Positions 1 to 5,512 of a stretch of DNA of 5,697 nucleotides are shown here, piece by piece. Below the pieces are notes generated by a model. That model worked only from the letters and a program-made list of their open reading frames with translations, was not told the DNA's origin and ran no database searches. The stretch covers positions 1-5,697 of the forward strand of contig JAITPU010000059.1 of NCBI GenBank assembly GCA_031289235.1. Reading direction: 5' to 3'. This DNA is from Eubacteriales Family XIII. Incertae Sedis bacterium (GTDB lineage: Bacteria > Bacillota > Clostridia > Peptostreptococcales > Anaerovoracaceae). Made by a program: the position numbers and the translations under genes. How positions within the stretch are numbered: the stretch's first letter is position 1; each line of letters opens with the position of its first letter.

Positions 1-1428
1 CTTGAGGATATCTGGGCAGGTGTGCAAAGAAGCTTCAGGCAACTGGCCGGGGAAGTACATGACCGATACGGTGTGCCGCTTACCACAACCGGGGCTATCG
101 GTATTTCTGCCATGATGCACGGTTATCTGGTATTTGATAAAACAGGTAATCAGCTTGTACCGTTTCGTACATGGCGCAACACAACTACTGAGCAGGCAGC
201 CAAACGTCTCACCGAAGAATTTCGGTTTAACGTCCCCCAAAGATGGAGCATTGCCCACTTGTATCAAGCGATCTTGAACGCCGAAAGTCATGTCAATGAT
301 ATTTTTTTCATAACCACCCTTGCGGGTTATGTACATTGGAAGCTGACAGGGGAAAAGGTTCTTGGCGTGGGCGACGCCTCGGGAATGTTCCCCATCGACA
401 GCGGGGTAAACGACTATAGCAGCAGGATGCTACGCCAATTCAATGCGCTTATTGACAATCGAAAGTTCGGTTGGAAACTGTACGACATTCTGCCGCGGGT
501 TCTGAACGCAGGTGAGTTTGCAGGTATGTTGACAGCGGAAGGTGCAAAATTACTTGACCCCTCCGGAGTGCTAAAGGCAGGCATTCATATGTGTCCGCCG
601 GAGGGCGACGCCGGCACGGGCATGGTAGCGACGAACAGTGTGGCCGAGCGTACAGGCAATGTTTCGGCCGGTACTTCGATTTTTGCCATGATTGTCATGG
701 AAAAAGAGCTTTCGAAAGTACACACGGAAATCGACATGGTCACAACCCCCTCCGGCAAACCGGTGGCTATGGTTCACTGCAACAACTGCACCTCCGACAT
801 AGACGCATGGGTGAAGATATTCAGGGAACAAAATGAGTTAATAGGAATCAAAACTGACAAGCCTGCCCTTTACGATGCTCTGTACCATAAGGCCCTTGAC
901 GGCGAAGTGGACTGCGGGGGGCTGCTTGCTTACAACTACTATTCCGGCGAGCCAATTACCGGGCTGGAACAGGGTCGCCCGTTGTTCGCGCGAACTCCGG
1001 ACAGCCGTTTTACGCTGGCGAATTTTATGCGCGCCCTCATTTTTTCAACTATGGCTACCATGAAATTAGGCATGGATATTCTGGCGGAAGAACAAGTACG
1101 CGTGGAACAGCTGTTTGGGCACGGCGGATTGTTTAAAACCAAAGGCGTGGGGCAGCGCCTGATGGCGGCGGCGCTTCAGGTTCCCGTTTCTGTCATGGAA
1201 TCGGCGGGAGAGGGTGGAGCATGGGGCATTGCGCTTCTGGCGGCATACAGCCAAAAAAAAGAAAAGGATGAAACGCTGGAAGCATTTCTTAGGGAAAGGG
1301 TATTTGCGGGTAATGCGGGCGGGCGTGTGAAGCCCGACGAAAAAGTTATGCAAGGATTTGCGATATTTATGGAACGCTATAAAGCGGGGTTGGCAATAGA
1401 GCGAGCCGCAGTGAAATGTTTGAAATAA
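1..1428 (+). CDS. FGGY-family carbohydrate kinase, probable L-ribulokinase-type (5' end outside window)
   Basis: Cytoplasmic sugar kinase that would transfer the ATP gamma-phosphate to a ketose, probably L-ribulose given the araD gene just downstream. The frame is open from base 1 (in-frame LEDIW precedes the GTG at 22, and a tryptophan-containing helix here is usual in FGGY kinases), so the gene starts upstream. There are 475 visible codons; relatives run about 500-530, so roughly 50 N-terminal residues with the first ATP-phosphate loop are missing from view. Visible family features are an MHG substrate-side motif (MMHG, 115-126 region), the EGDAGTG block with the presumed catalytic-base Asp at codon 607-609, the SAGTS phosphate loop (664-678), and the C-terminal GHGG (1117-1128) and EGGAWGIALLA ATP-site segments. 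It is not close to the classical E. coli AraB type, so substrate assignment rests on context. Xylulokinase or another ketose kinase is the alternative. Confidence 0.85.
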   Translation, partial: LEDIWAGVQRSFRQLAGEVHDRYGVPLTTTGAIGISAMMHGYLVFDKTGNQLVPFRTWRNTTTEQAAKRLTEEFRFNVPQRWSIAHLYQAILNAESHVNDIFFITTLAGYVHWKLTGEKVLGVGDASGMFPIDSGVNDYSSRMLRQFNALIDNRKFGWKLYDILPRVLNAGEFAGMLTAEGAKLLDPSGVLKAGIHMCPPEGDAGTGMVATNSVAERTGNVSAGTSIFAMIVMEKELSKVHTEIDMVTTPSGKPVAMVHCNNCTSDIDAWVKIFREQNELIGIKTDKPALYDALYHKALDGEVDCGGLLAYNYYSGEPITGLEQGRPLFARTPDSRFTLANFMRALIFSTMATMKLGMDILAEEQVRVEQLFGHGGLFKTKGVGQRLMAAALQVPVSVMESAGEGGAWGIALLAAYSQKKEKDETLEAFLRERVFAGNAGGRVKPDEKVMQGFAIFMERYKAGLAIERAAVKCLK

Positions 1429-1453
1429 ATTTATTTGCAAGGAATAGGTACCC

Positions 1454-1516
1454 ATGAAAGCTGTCGGCGACCTTGTAAAGGAAATAGAGGTGGAAATTGA
1501 GGTAGAATATGCTTGA
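1454..1516 (+). CDS. possible 20-codon small ORF overlapping the araD start
   Basis: An ATG at 1454 opens a 20-codon frame that reads through the kinase-araD gap and stops with a TGA (1514-1516) overlapping the first codons of araD (ATGCTTGA arrangement). An AAGGA about 10 bases upstream of the ATG could serve as ribosome binding site. The predicted peptide is short and acidic, with EIEV twice in tandem. It has no recognisable domain. If translated, its likely role would be translational coupling to araD rather than a functional protein. It may equally be chance reading of a purine-rich ribosome-binding region. Low confidence. Confidence 0.2.
   Translation: MKAVGDLVKEIEVEIEVEYA
1481..1504 (+). 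promoter_or_regulatory. duplicated Shine-Dalgarno block before araD
   Basis: Two adjacent 12-base units, GAAATAGAGGTG (1481-1492) and GAAATTGAGGTA (1493-1504), differ at two positions. Each carries a GAGGT core. The second GAGGT (1499-1503) lies 5 bases before the araD ATG at 1509 and decides that start. The first lies 17 bases away, too far to serve the same ATG directly, and could act as a standby ribosome site. Confidence 0.5.
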
Positions 1517-2198
1517 ACAATTAAAACAGCAGGTATTTGAAGCGAATCTGATGCTACCGAAATACGGTCTTGCCACATTTACATGGGGCAATGTTTCGGC
1601 GGTTGACCGGGAAAAGGGGGTTGTCGTTATCAAGCCTTCCGGTGTGGAATATGACATAATGAAAATGGAAGACATGGTTGTTGTTGAGCTTGCTACAGGC
1701 CGGCTCATCGAAAGTAAGCTCAATCCGTCCTCCGATACACCGACGCATTTGGAGTTGTACCATAACTTCCCGAATATCGGCGGCATTGTGCATACGCACA
1801 GCCGTTGGGCGACAATCTTTGCACAATCGGGGCTATGTATCCCGGCGCTGGGTACAACTCACGCCGACTATTTCTACGGCGAAATCCCCTGCACGCGACT
1901 TATGACCGCCGAGGAAATCGCAGGGGATTATGAACTGAACACGGGGAAAGTAATAGTGGAGGCTTTCGCTGATTCAGACAAACAGCCGGAGAATATTCCC
2001 GCCGTTCTTGTCGCGAGTCACGGCCCGTTCGTATGGGGTAGTAACGCACACGACGCCGTCCACAACGCCGTTGTGTTGGAGGAAATCGCTATGATGGCTT
2101 GGCACTGCGGAAATGTGAAGCGAATGCAGAAAGAGCTTTTGAATAAGCATTATTTGCGGAAACATGGGAGTAATGCTTATTATGGGCAGACAAAATAA
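1509..2198 (+). CDS. araD: L-ribulose-5-phosphate 4-epimerase
   Basis: Zinc-dependent class II aldolase-fold enzyme that converts L-ribulose 5-phosphate to D-xylulose 5-phosphate, the last dedicated step of L-arabinose breakdown, in the cytoplasm. The 229 residues match the E. coli protein (231) almost end to end. Landmarks fall at the same numbers: Asn28 and Lys42 for phosphate/substrate binding, SSDTP with Asp76, zinc ligands His95, His97 (HTH motif) and His171 (SHGPF), catalytic Asp120 in THADYFYG, and the C-terminal Tyr of AYYGQ (Tyr225, equivalent to Tyr229). The ATG at 1509 is set by a GAGGT 5 bases upstream. It lies 80 bases after the kinase stop on the same strand, so co-transcription is likely. 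No isomerase (araA) follows; the next gene has its own promoter. L-fuculose-phosphate aldolase is a distant relative but the residue pattern is clearly AraD. Confidence 0.95.
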   Translation: MLEQLKQQVFEANLMLPKYGLATFTWGNVSAVDREKGVVVIKPSGVEYDIMKMEDMVVVELATGRLIESKLNPSSDTPTHLELYHNFPNIGGIVHTHSRWATIFAQSGLCIPALGTTHADYFYGEIPCTRLMTAEEIAGDYELNTGKVIVEAFADSDKQPENIPAVLVASHGPFVWGSNAHDAVHNAVVLEEIAMMAWHCGNVKRMQKELLNKHYLRKHGSNAYYGQTK

Positions 2199-2227
2199 TA
2201 GACTTCCTCGGTAATCGGAATTATAAT
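2199..2227 (+). promoter_or_regulatory. predicted sigma-A-type promoter for the Phd/YefM antitoxin gene
   Basis: TAGACT (2199-2204, four of six to TTGACA) is separated by exactly 17 bases from a perfect TATAAT (2222-2227). Transcription would begin near 2234, about 45 bases before the antitoxin ATG. The -35 begins directly after the araD stop codon, so the antitoxin gene is probably an independent transcription unit. No typical Phd/YefM operator palindrome (TGTACA core) is visible around it. Confidence 0.55.
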
Positions 2228-2279
2228 ATCAACATCCGTTATACGTTTATTTACAACAATTTGGCAGGAGGTGAACAAA

Positions 2280-2597
2280 ATGCCTATAAACGCAGATACC
2301 CTGAACAGCCTTGTTCCCATTACGCAATTCAACAAGGGACAGGCGGCAAAGATTTTTGACCGTTTAAAAACGGAAGGCCAATTGGTGGTGCTGAAAAACA
2401 ATGCCCCCTCGGCGGTTATACTTTCACTTGAGGAGTATGTCAGAATGTCGAAAGCCGAAAAAGATTTACATCTTTTGCAAAGCGCCAAAAAGAGGATTTC
2501 TGATAACGGAAGATCAGAAAACGCAATTGCGGAGGAGAACTTCACAAAAGCGTCCGGCGCAATCGGGGAAGATATTGAAGACTCTGAGGACGCGTAA
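2280..2597 (+). CDS. Phd/YefM-family antitoxin-like protein, apparently without a toxin partner
   Basis: DNA-binding antitoxin fold of the Phd/YefM type; family members repress their own promoter and neutralise a RelE/YoeB- or Doc-type toxin. The 105 residues show the expected N-terminal module. VPITQFNKGQA (12-22) is the start of the dimerising region, then come an amphipathic helix to about residue 32, QLVVLKNNAPSAVILSLEEY (34-53), which is the family's strand-turn-strand signature, and a helical tail. The end is unusually acidic (GEDIEDSEDA). ATG 2280 is chosen because AGGAGG (2266-2271) lies 8 bases before it; the in-frame GTG at 2271 overlaps that Shine-Dalgarno and is too early. Downstream, only 139 bases remain before the convergent purF, and they encode no recognisable toxin. 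It may be an orphan regulator or the remnant of a toxin-antitoxin pair. Confidence 0.8.
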   Translation: MPINADTLNSLVPITQFNKGQAAKIFDRLKTEGQLVVLKNNAPSAVILSLEEYVRMSKAEKDLHLLQSAKKRISDNGRSENAIAEENFTKASGAIGEDIEDSEDA

Positions 2598-2683
2598 ATC
2601 GAATGGGCGGGAGAACAGGCTTGGCGGATCACAACTCCCGAACTTTCTATTTTGAAGAAACGCGGAGTTCGCGGTTCGCAAAT

Positions 2684-2715
2684 TGCGGATTCACACAGCT
2701 GCGGATTTACACGGC
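2684..2715. repeat. 16-bp imperfect tandem repeat in the antitoxin-purF gap
   Basis: TGCGGATTCACACAGC (2684-2699) is followed immediately by TGCGGATTTACACGGC (2700-2715), 14 of 16 identical. The second unit also forms one arm of a hairpin, CTGCGG (2699-2704) with CCGCAG (2715-2720) around a 10-base loop. The gap lies between two convergent genes, where a terminator would be expected. There is no U-tract on either strand next to this hairpin, so it is not a standard intrinsic terminator. Confidence 0.5.
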
Positions 2716-2736
2716 CGCAGAAGCGCTCTCCGTCGG

Positions 2737-4182
2737 CTATAACGATTCGTCAATCCGCTGTTCGAAAATGTTCTTTTTCGTTTGCTGAGGCGGAGTGATC
2801 GGATAATTCCCGCTGAAGCAGGCGTCGCAGATACGGCAGCCGGCGCTCATGAGGATATCGGAGAGAGATCGTCCGGACAAATAGGCGAGGCTGTCCGTGC
2901 CAATGATCTTGGAAGTTTCTTCCACGGTATGATTGTGCGCGATCAGTGCGTTGCTGTCCGGAACATCTGTACCGAAACAGCATGAATACAGAAACGGCGG
3001 GGAAGATATGCGCATATGGACTTCCTTGGCCCCCGCTTCACGCAATGCCGATACGATCCGCGCCGATGTCGTTCCGCGCACAATAGAATCATCAATCATG
3101 ATCACGCGTTTGTTTCTGATGTTAACGCCCAAGGGATTAAGCTTCAGCCGAACGGCGCGTTCCCGCTGCCCCTGAGTAGGTTGGATGAAGGTTCTTCCGA
3201 TATATCTATTTTTGATCAGACCCACGCCATATGGGATTCCCGACTCTTTCGAATATCCGATGGCCGCGCTGATGCCGGAATCCGGCACTCCTATGACGAT
3301 ATCCGCCTCCACGCCGCTTTCGCGCGCGAGGCTTTTCCCCATTTCCTGACGCACCCATTCCACGCCGACGCCTTCCAAAATGCTGTCCGGCCGGGCAAAG
3401 TAAATAAACTCAAAAGAGCAAAACGACGGTTCCGCGCGGACGCCCGGATCAATTGAACGCATCTGATCGTCCTCAATCACTACGATCTCGCCCGGCTGTA
3501 CGTCGCGTATATACGTCCCTCCGACCGCGTCGATGGCGCAAGTCTCCGAGGCAAACATGAAATGCCCGTCCAAGACTCCGATGCACAACGGGCGGAACCC
3601 ATTTGGGTCGCGAACAGCGATGAGTTTTTTTGGACTCATGATCAGCAGCGAATACGCGCCTTTTATCCTGCGCATCGTGAGCGACAAAGCCGCTTCGATA
3701 GAGTCCGTGCGCAGTCTTTCCTGCACAATTATATAAGCTATGATTTCGCTGTCATTGGAAGAATGGAAAATGCCGCCCTGCATTTCGATTTCGCTGCGCA
3801 GTTCCGCCGCGTTGACTAAGTTCCCGTTGTGCGCGATGGCGAGGTTCCCTCTGCTGTGCGTAACCGCGATCGGTTGCGCGTTTTCCACGCTGATCTTTCC
3901 CATTGTGGAATATCGCACATGGCCTATGGCGGCGTTCCCTTTCATCTTTTTTAAAGTTTTTTCGTTGAACACCTCCATAACAAGGCCGATATTTTTATGG
4001 CAGGATATTATGCCCGCGTCGTTCGCGGCAATGCCACAGGATTCCTGACCTCTATGCTGCAAAGAAAAAAGCCCGCTGAACGTCTCGTATATAGGGTCCA
4101 GATCAGATCCGGGCGGCGCGGCAATTCCGAAAACGCCGCATTCCTCACACAATTTCCGATCGGATATTTCCTCATACGCCAT
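2737..4182 (-). CDS. purF: amidophosphoribosyltransferase (glutamine PRPP amidotransferase)
   Basis: Catalyses the first committed step of de novo purine synthesis: PRPP plus glutamine gives 5-phosphoribosylamine, glutamate and pyrophosphate, in the cytosol. Counting from the chosen start it has 481 residues, close to B. subtilis PurF (476). A 14-residue propeptide precedes the Cys15 nucleophile (ECGVFGI), and the Ntn-glutaminase domain shows LQHRGQES (41-48) and AHNGNLVN (117-124). The phosphoribosyltransferase domain carries VIMIDDSIVRGTTS (360-373), the PRPP loop. Cys255, Cys401, Cys452 and Cys455 align with the four [4Fe-4S] ligands of the Bacillus enzyme, so this is the oxygen-sensitive, processed class. 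Start choice: AAGGAG (4198-4193 on this strand) lies 10 bases before ATG 4182 and only 4 before ATG 4188. Both are possible (481 or 483 residues); the upstream ATG 4209 has no ribosome site. No other pur gene is adjacent in the window. Confidence 0.95.
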   Translation of the reverse strand: MAYEEISDRKLCEECGVFGIAAPPGSDLDPIYETFSGLFSLQHRGQESCGIAANDAGIISCHKNIGLVMEVFNEKTLKKMKGNAAIGHVRYSTMGKISVENAQPIAVTHSRGNLAIAHNGNLVNAAELRSEIEMQGGIFHSSNDSEIIAYIIVQERLRTDSIEAALSLTMRRIKGAYSLLIMSPKKLIAVRDPNGFRPLCIGVLDGHFMFASETCAIDAVGGTYIRDVQPGEIVVIEDDQMRSIDPGVRAEPSFCSFEFIYFARPDSILEGVGVEWVRQEMGKSLARESGVEADIVIGVPDSGISAAIGYSKESGIPYGVGLIKNRYIGRTFIQPTQGQRERAVRLKLNPLGVNIRNKRVIMIDDSIVRGTTSARIVSALREAGAKEVHMRISSPPFLYSCCFGTDVPDSNALIAHNHTVEETSKIIGTDSLAYLSGRSLSDILMSAGCRICDACFSGNYPITPPQQTKKNIFEQRIDESL

Positions 4183-4231
4183 GCGCATGCAACTCCTTAT
4201 CGCCGTCATCGGATATCAATATTACTTCATT

Positions 4232-4273
4232 AAAAAAAGACCGCCGCAGCTTACCATATACACCAGTTGCCGG
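4232..4273 (-). terminator. attenuator-like hairpin with T7 tract in the purF leader
   Basis: On the purF strand, CCGGCAACT (4273-4265) pairs with AGCTGCGGCGG (4251-4241) through 8 base pairs with one mismatch and a two-base bulge, around a 13-base loop. After TC, seven T residues follow (4238-4232). It lies between the predicted purF promoter and the purF start, so termination here would control purF. The stem is imperfect and no competing antiterminator or aptamer was identified; it could be chance. Confidence 0.35.
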
Positions 4274-4294
4274 AGCGACAATTTCAGTATAAAA

Positions 4295-4303
4295 ATAATA
4301 CCA
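4295..4303 (-). promoter_or_regulatory. candidate extended -10 promoter for purF
   Basis: Read on the minus strand, TGGTATTAT (4303-4295) is an extended -10 element (TGn plus TATTAT, five of six to consensus) in an AT-rich stretch. No good -35 lies at 17-18 bases, which is tolerated by extended -10 promoters. The transcript would start near 4288 and carry a leader of about 100 bases. No clear PurBox was found. Confidence 0.35.
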
Positions 4304-4387
4304 CAAAAATACCGTTTGCGGAGGATTCTTTCGAAGAAAAATAACTATTTTCGATCAATTGCTTTAAGCTGAGTTTGAAAATATGTG

Positions 4388-4416
4388 TTGTGTTTTAGAA
4401 ACGGCCGGCATAAAAT
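4388..4416 (+). promoter_or_regulatory. weak candidate promoter for the ThiF-like gene
   Basis: TTGTGT (4388-4393) and TAAAAT (4411-4416) are separated by 17 bases. The -10 matches five of six consensus bases, the -35 only three. It would give a leader of about 170 bases containing the GCAAT half-site cluster. It is the best candidate seen upstream of this gene, but remains weak. Confidence 0.25.
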
Positions 4417-4468
4417 ATAACTCGAAACCGAATTTCATCGCCGCGCAGTATTTTACGGCTTCAGGTAT

Positions 4469-4519
4469 ATTGCGCCGGCAATTATTGCATCGACAATTAA
4501 AGGCGGCAATACGGCAATA
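4469..4519. repeat. cluster of GCAAT/ATTGC half-sites with an 8-bp tandem repeat
   Basis: Five copies of one pentamer occur within 50 bases: ATTGC at 4469 and 4484, GCAAT at 4478, 4506 and 4514. The first three form inverted pairs (ATTGC-4-GCAAT, then GCAAT-1-ATTGC). The last two lie inside a perfect tandem duplication of CGGCAATA (4504-4511, 4512-4519). The arrangement resembles a multi-site protein-binding region but matches no operator I can name. Confidence 0.4.
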
Positions 4520-4596
4520 CATCAGTTTCGGAAGCGGACGTCCGACGGCCCTGCGGAGGATCTTCGCTGAAATTCAGACGGTTGCGGGAGGTCGAA

Positions 4597-5385
4597 ATGG
4601 CTTTTACATCTGAACAGTTTGAGCGATATTCACGCAATATCATCCTTGAAGAAGTTGGCGTCAAAGGGCAAAGCAAACTTGCGGAAGGCCGCGTGCTGAT
4701 CGTCGGGGCAGGCGGTCTCGGCGCGCCCGCGGCCATGTATCTTGCGGCGGCGGGCGTGGGAACGATCGGCCTTGTGGACATGGACGAGGTTGAGCTTTCA
4801 AACCTGCAGCGCCAGATCATACATTCGACGGGAGATATCGGGAAGCCAAAGGTTCTGTCAGGCATGGAAACGATCCGCGAAATGAATCCCGACGTGCAGG
4901 TCGCTACTTATCAGGAACGGGCAAATTCTAAAAATATCGCTGATATCATCCGCGACAGAGATTACGATTTTATCCTCGACGCCACCGACAATTTCCCGGC
5001 GAAGTTTTTGATAAACGACGCCTGCGTGATGCTTGGGAAACCCTTCTCTCACGCGGGGATCCTCCGCTTTCAAGGGCAGCTCATGACCTATCTGCCGGGA
5101 AAAGGCCCTTGTTACCGTTGCGTATTTCGCGAAGCGCCGCCGCTGGCGACCCGTCCAAGCTGCAATCAAGCCGGAGTTCTCGGTGTTATATGCGGCGTTA
5201 TCGGAACCTTGCAGGCAACAGAAGCGCTGAAATTCATCCTCGGCCTGGGAAGCCTTTTGAACGGCTGGCTTTTGACTTACAGCGCGCTTGATATGGATTT
5301 TCGGAAAATAAAGATTTCACCGGACGGCGGATGCCCCGTATGCGGTGAAGAACCCGTCATCACGGTGCTGGCAGATTGCGATTAG
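4597..5385 (+). CDS. ThiF/MoeB/HesA-family E1-like adenylyltransferase
   Basis: Activates the C-terminal Gly-Gly of a small ubiquitin-like sulfur carrier by adenylation, a step in making thiamine, molybdopterin or other sulfur-containing products; cytosolic, normally a homodimer. The 262 residues are the usual length. Visible motifs are ERYSRN (9-14), the nucleotide loop GAGGLG (37-42), DMDEVELSNLQRQ (61-73), GKPK (82-85), LDATDNF (127-133), HAGI.RFQGQ (152-161), a zinc site made by Cys172/Cys175 and Cys246/Cys249, and the conserved Cys189 in PSCNQAG, which corresponds to ThiF Cys184. There is no C-terminal rhodanese domain. ATG 4597 is chosen because GGAGGT (4587-4592) ends 4 bases before it; the in-frame TTG at 4582 precedes that site. 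No ThiS, MoaD, ThiG or protease gene is beside it, so ThiF and MoeB cannot be told apart here. Confidence 0.88.
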   Translation: MAFTSEQFERYSRNIILEEVGVKGQSKLAEGRVLIVGAGGLGAPAAMYLAAAGVGTIGLVDMDEVELSNLQRQIIHSTGDIGKPKVLSGMETIREMNPDVQVATYQERANSKNIADIIRDRDYDFILDATDNFPAKFLINDACVMLGKPFSHAGILRFQGQLMTYLPGKGPCYRCVFREAPPLATRPSCNQAGVLGVICGVIGTLQATEALKFILGLGSLLNGWLLTYSALDMDFRKIKISPDGGCPVCGEEPVITVLADCD

Positions 5386-5390
5386 CCGGC

Positions 5391-5408
5391 CGTCCGCGAC
5401 ACCGGACG
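5391..5408. terminator. possible weak terminator hairpin after the ThiF-like gene
   Basis: CGTCCG (5391-5396) pairs perfectly with CGGACG (5403-5408) around a 6-base loop, starting 6 bases after the stop codon of the ThiF-like gene. What follows is only mildly T-rich (ACATTTATAAT), so it is a weak intrinsic terminator at best. On the opposite strand it lies downstream of the tRNA 3' end. Confidence 0.35.
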
Positions 5409-5417
5409 ACATTTATA

Positions 5418-5434
5418 ATGGAAAATTTTTCCAT
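5418..5434. repeat. 17-bp perfect palindrome next to the tRNA 3' end
   Basis: ATGGAAAA (5418-5425), a central T (5426) and TTTTCCAT (5427-5434) form a perfect inverted repeat ending one base before the CCA end of the half tRNA. Read on either strand the arm ends in a T-run, so it may be part of the tRNA transcript terminator. It may instead be an integrase or excisionase arm site. Confidence 0.45.
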
Positions 5435-5435
5435 A

Positions 5436-5480
5436 TGGTACGCCCGACACGATTCGAACGTGCGGCCTTCAGATCCGAAC
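5436..5480 (-). pseudogene. 3' half of a tRNA gene (probably tRNA-Arg), candidate attachment site
   Basis: Read on the minus strand, the sequence ends in an encoded CCA (5438-5436) with discriminator A (5439) and the acceptor 3' strand CGGGCGT (5446-5440). Before that come a perfect T-arm, GCACG-TTCGAAT-CGTGT (5463-5447), a 5-base variable loop AGGCC and an anticodon-stem 3' strand TCTGA (5473-5469). A 7-base loop GTTCGGA (5480-5474) with T33 would give anticodon TCG. Further 5', CATAA cannot pair with TCTGA, there is no D-arm, and no ACGCCCG or GCGCCCG acceptor strand appears before the XRE stop codon. Only the 3' half therefore remains. The acceptor and anticodon loop suggest arginine, but identity is inferred. 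This is the segment that tyrosine integrases commonly use and duplicate as att core. Confidence 0.7.
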
Positions 5481-5512
5481 TTATGGCTTAGACGTTTTGC
5501 AATGGAACACTG

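Larger units (their letters stand above)
4183..4596. other. divergent intergenic region between purF and the ThiF-like gene
   Basis: About 400 bases without a convincing gene. The left half (to about 4380) is AT-rich and holds the purF control region on the minus strand. The right half is richer in GC and holds a candidate promoter, short GCAAT/ATTGC repeats and the ribosome site of the ThiF-like gene. No TPP, purine or molybdenum-cofactor riboswitch core was recognised by eye. An open frame from 4383 to 4613 exists, but it lacks a ribosome site and runs into the ThiF-like gene. Confidence 0.6.

Noticed and set aside
1253..1260. Run of eight A residues in the kinase as a programmed frameshift site
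   Set aside because: The zero frame continues through the conserved C-terminal region to a normal end, and no downstream stimulatory structure or overlapping product was found.
1066..1578. Long minus-strand open frame antisense to the kinase end and araD start
   Set aside because: Its product has no recognisable family and it is antisense to a well-supported gene pair; the codon pattern belongs to the plus strand.
2603..2788. Plus-strand open frame after the antitoxin as a possible toxin gene
   Set aside because: No ribosome site before its ATG, it runs into the 3' end of purF on the other strand, and its sequence shows no RelE, ParE, YoeB or Doc signature.
2598..2799. Reading straight on from the antitoxin stop in the same frame as a read-through extension or toxin remnant
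   Set aside because: The frame is open to a TGA inside purF, but it has no start codon or domain pattern and is explained by low stop density in GC-rich sequence.
4183..4209. Longer purF start at ATG 4209 (490 residues)
   Set aside because: No ribosome site precedes it, and the AAGGAG at 4198-4193 lies inside the extra region, pointing to ATG 4182 or 4188.
4321..4343. Palindrome-like TTCTTTCGAAGAA in the purF upstream region
   Set aside because: The arms match only with an unpaired base and it does not fit a known PurR box.
4383..4613. Plus-strand 76-codon open frame upstream of the ThiF-like gene
   Set aside because: No Shine-Dalgarno, low-complexity unfamiliar product, and it overlaps the well-supported ThiF-like start.
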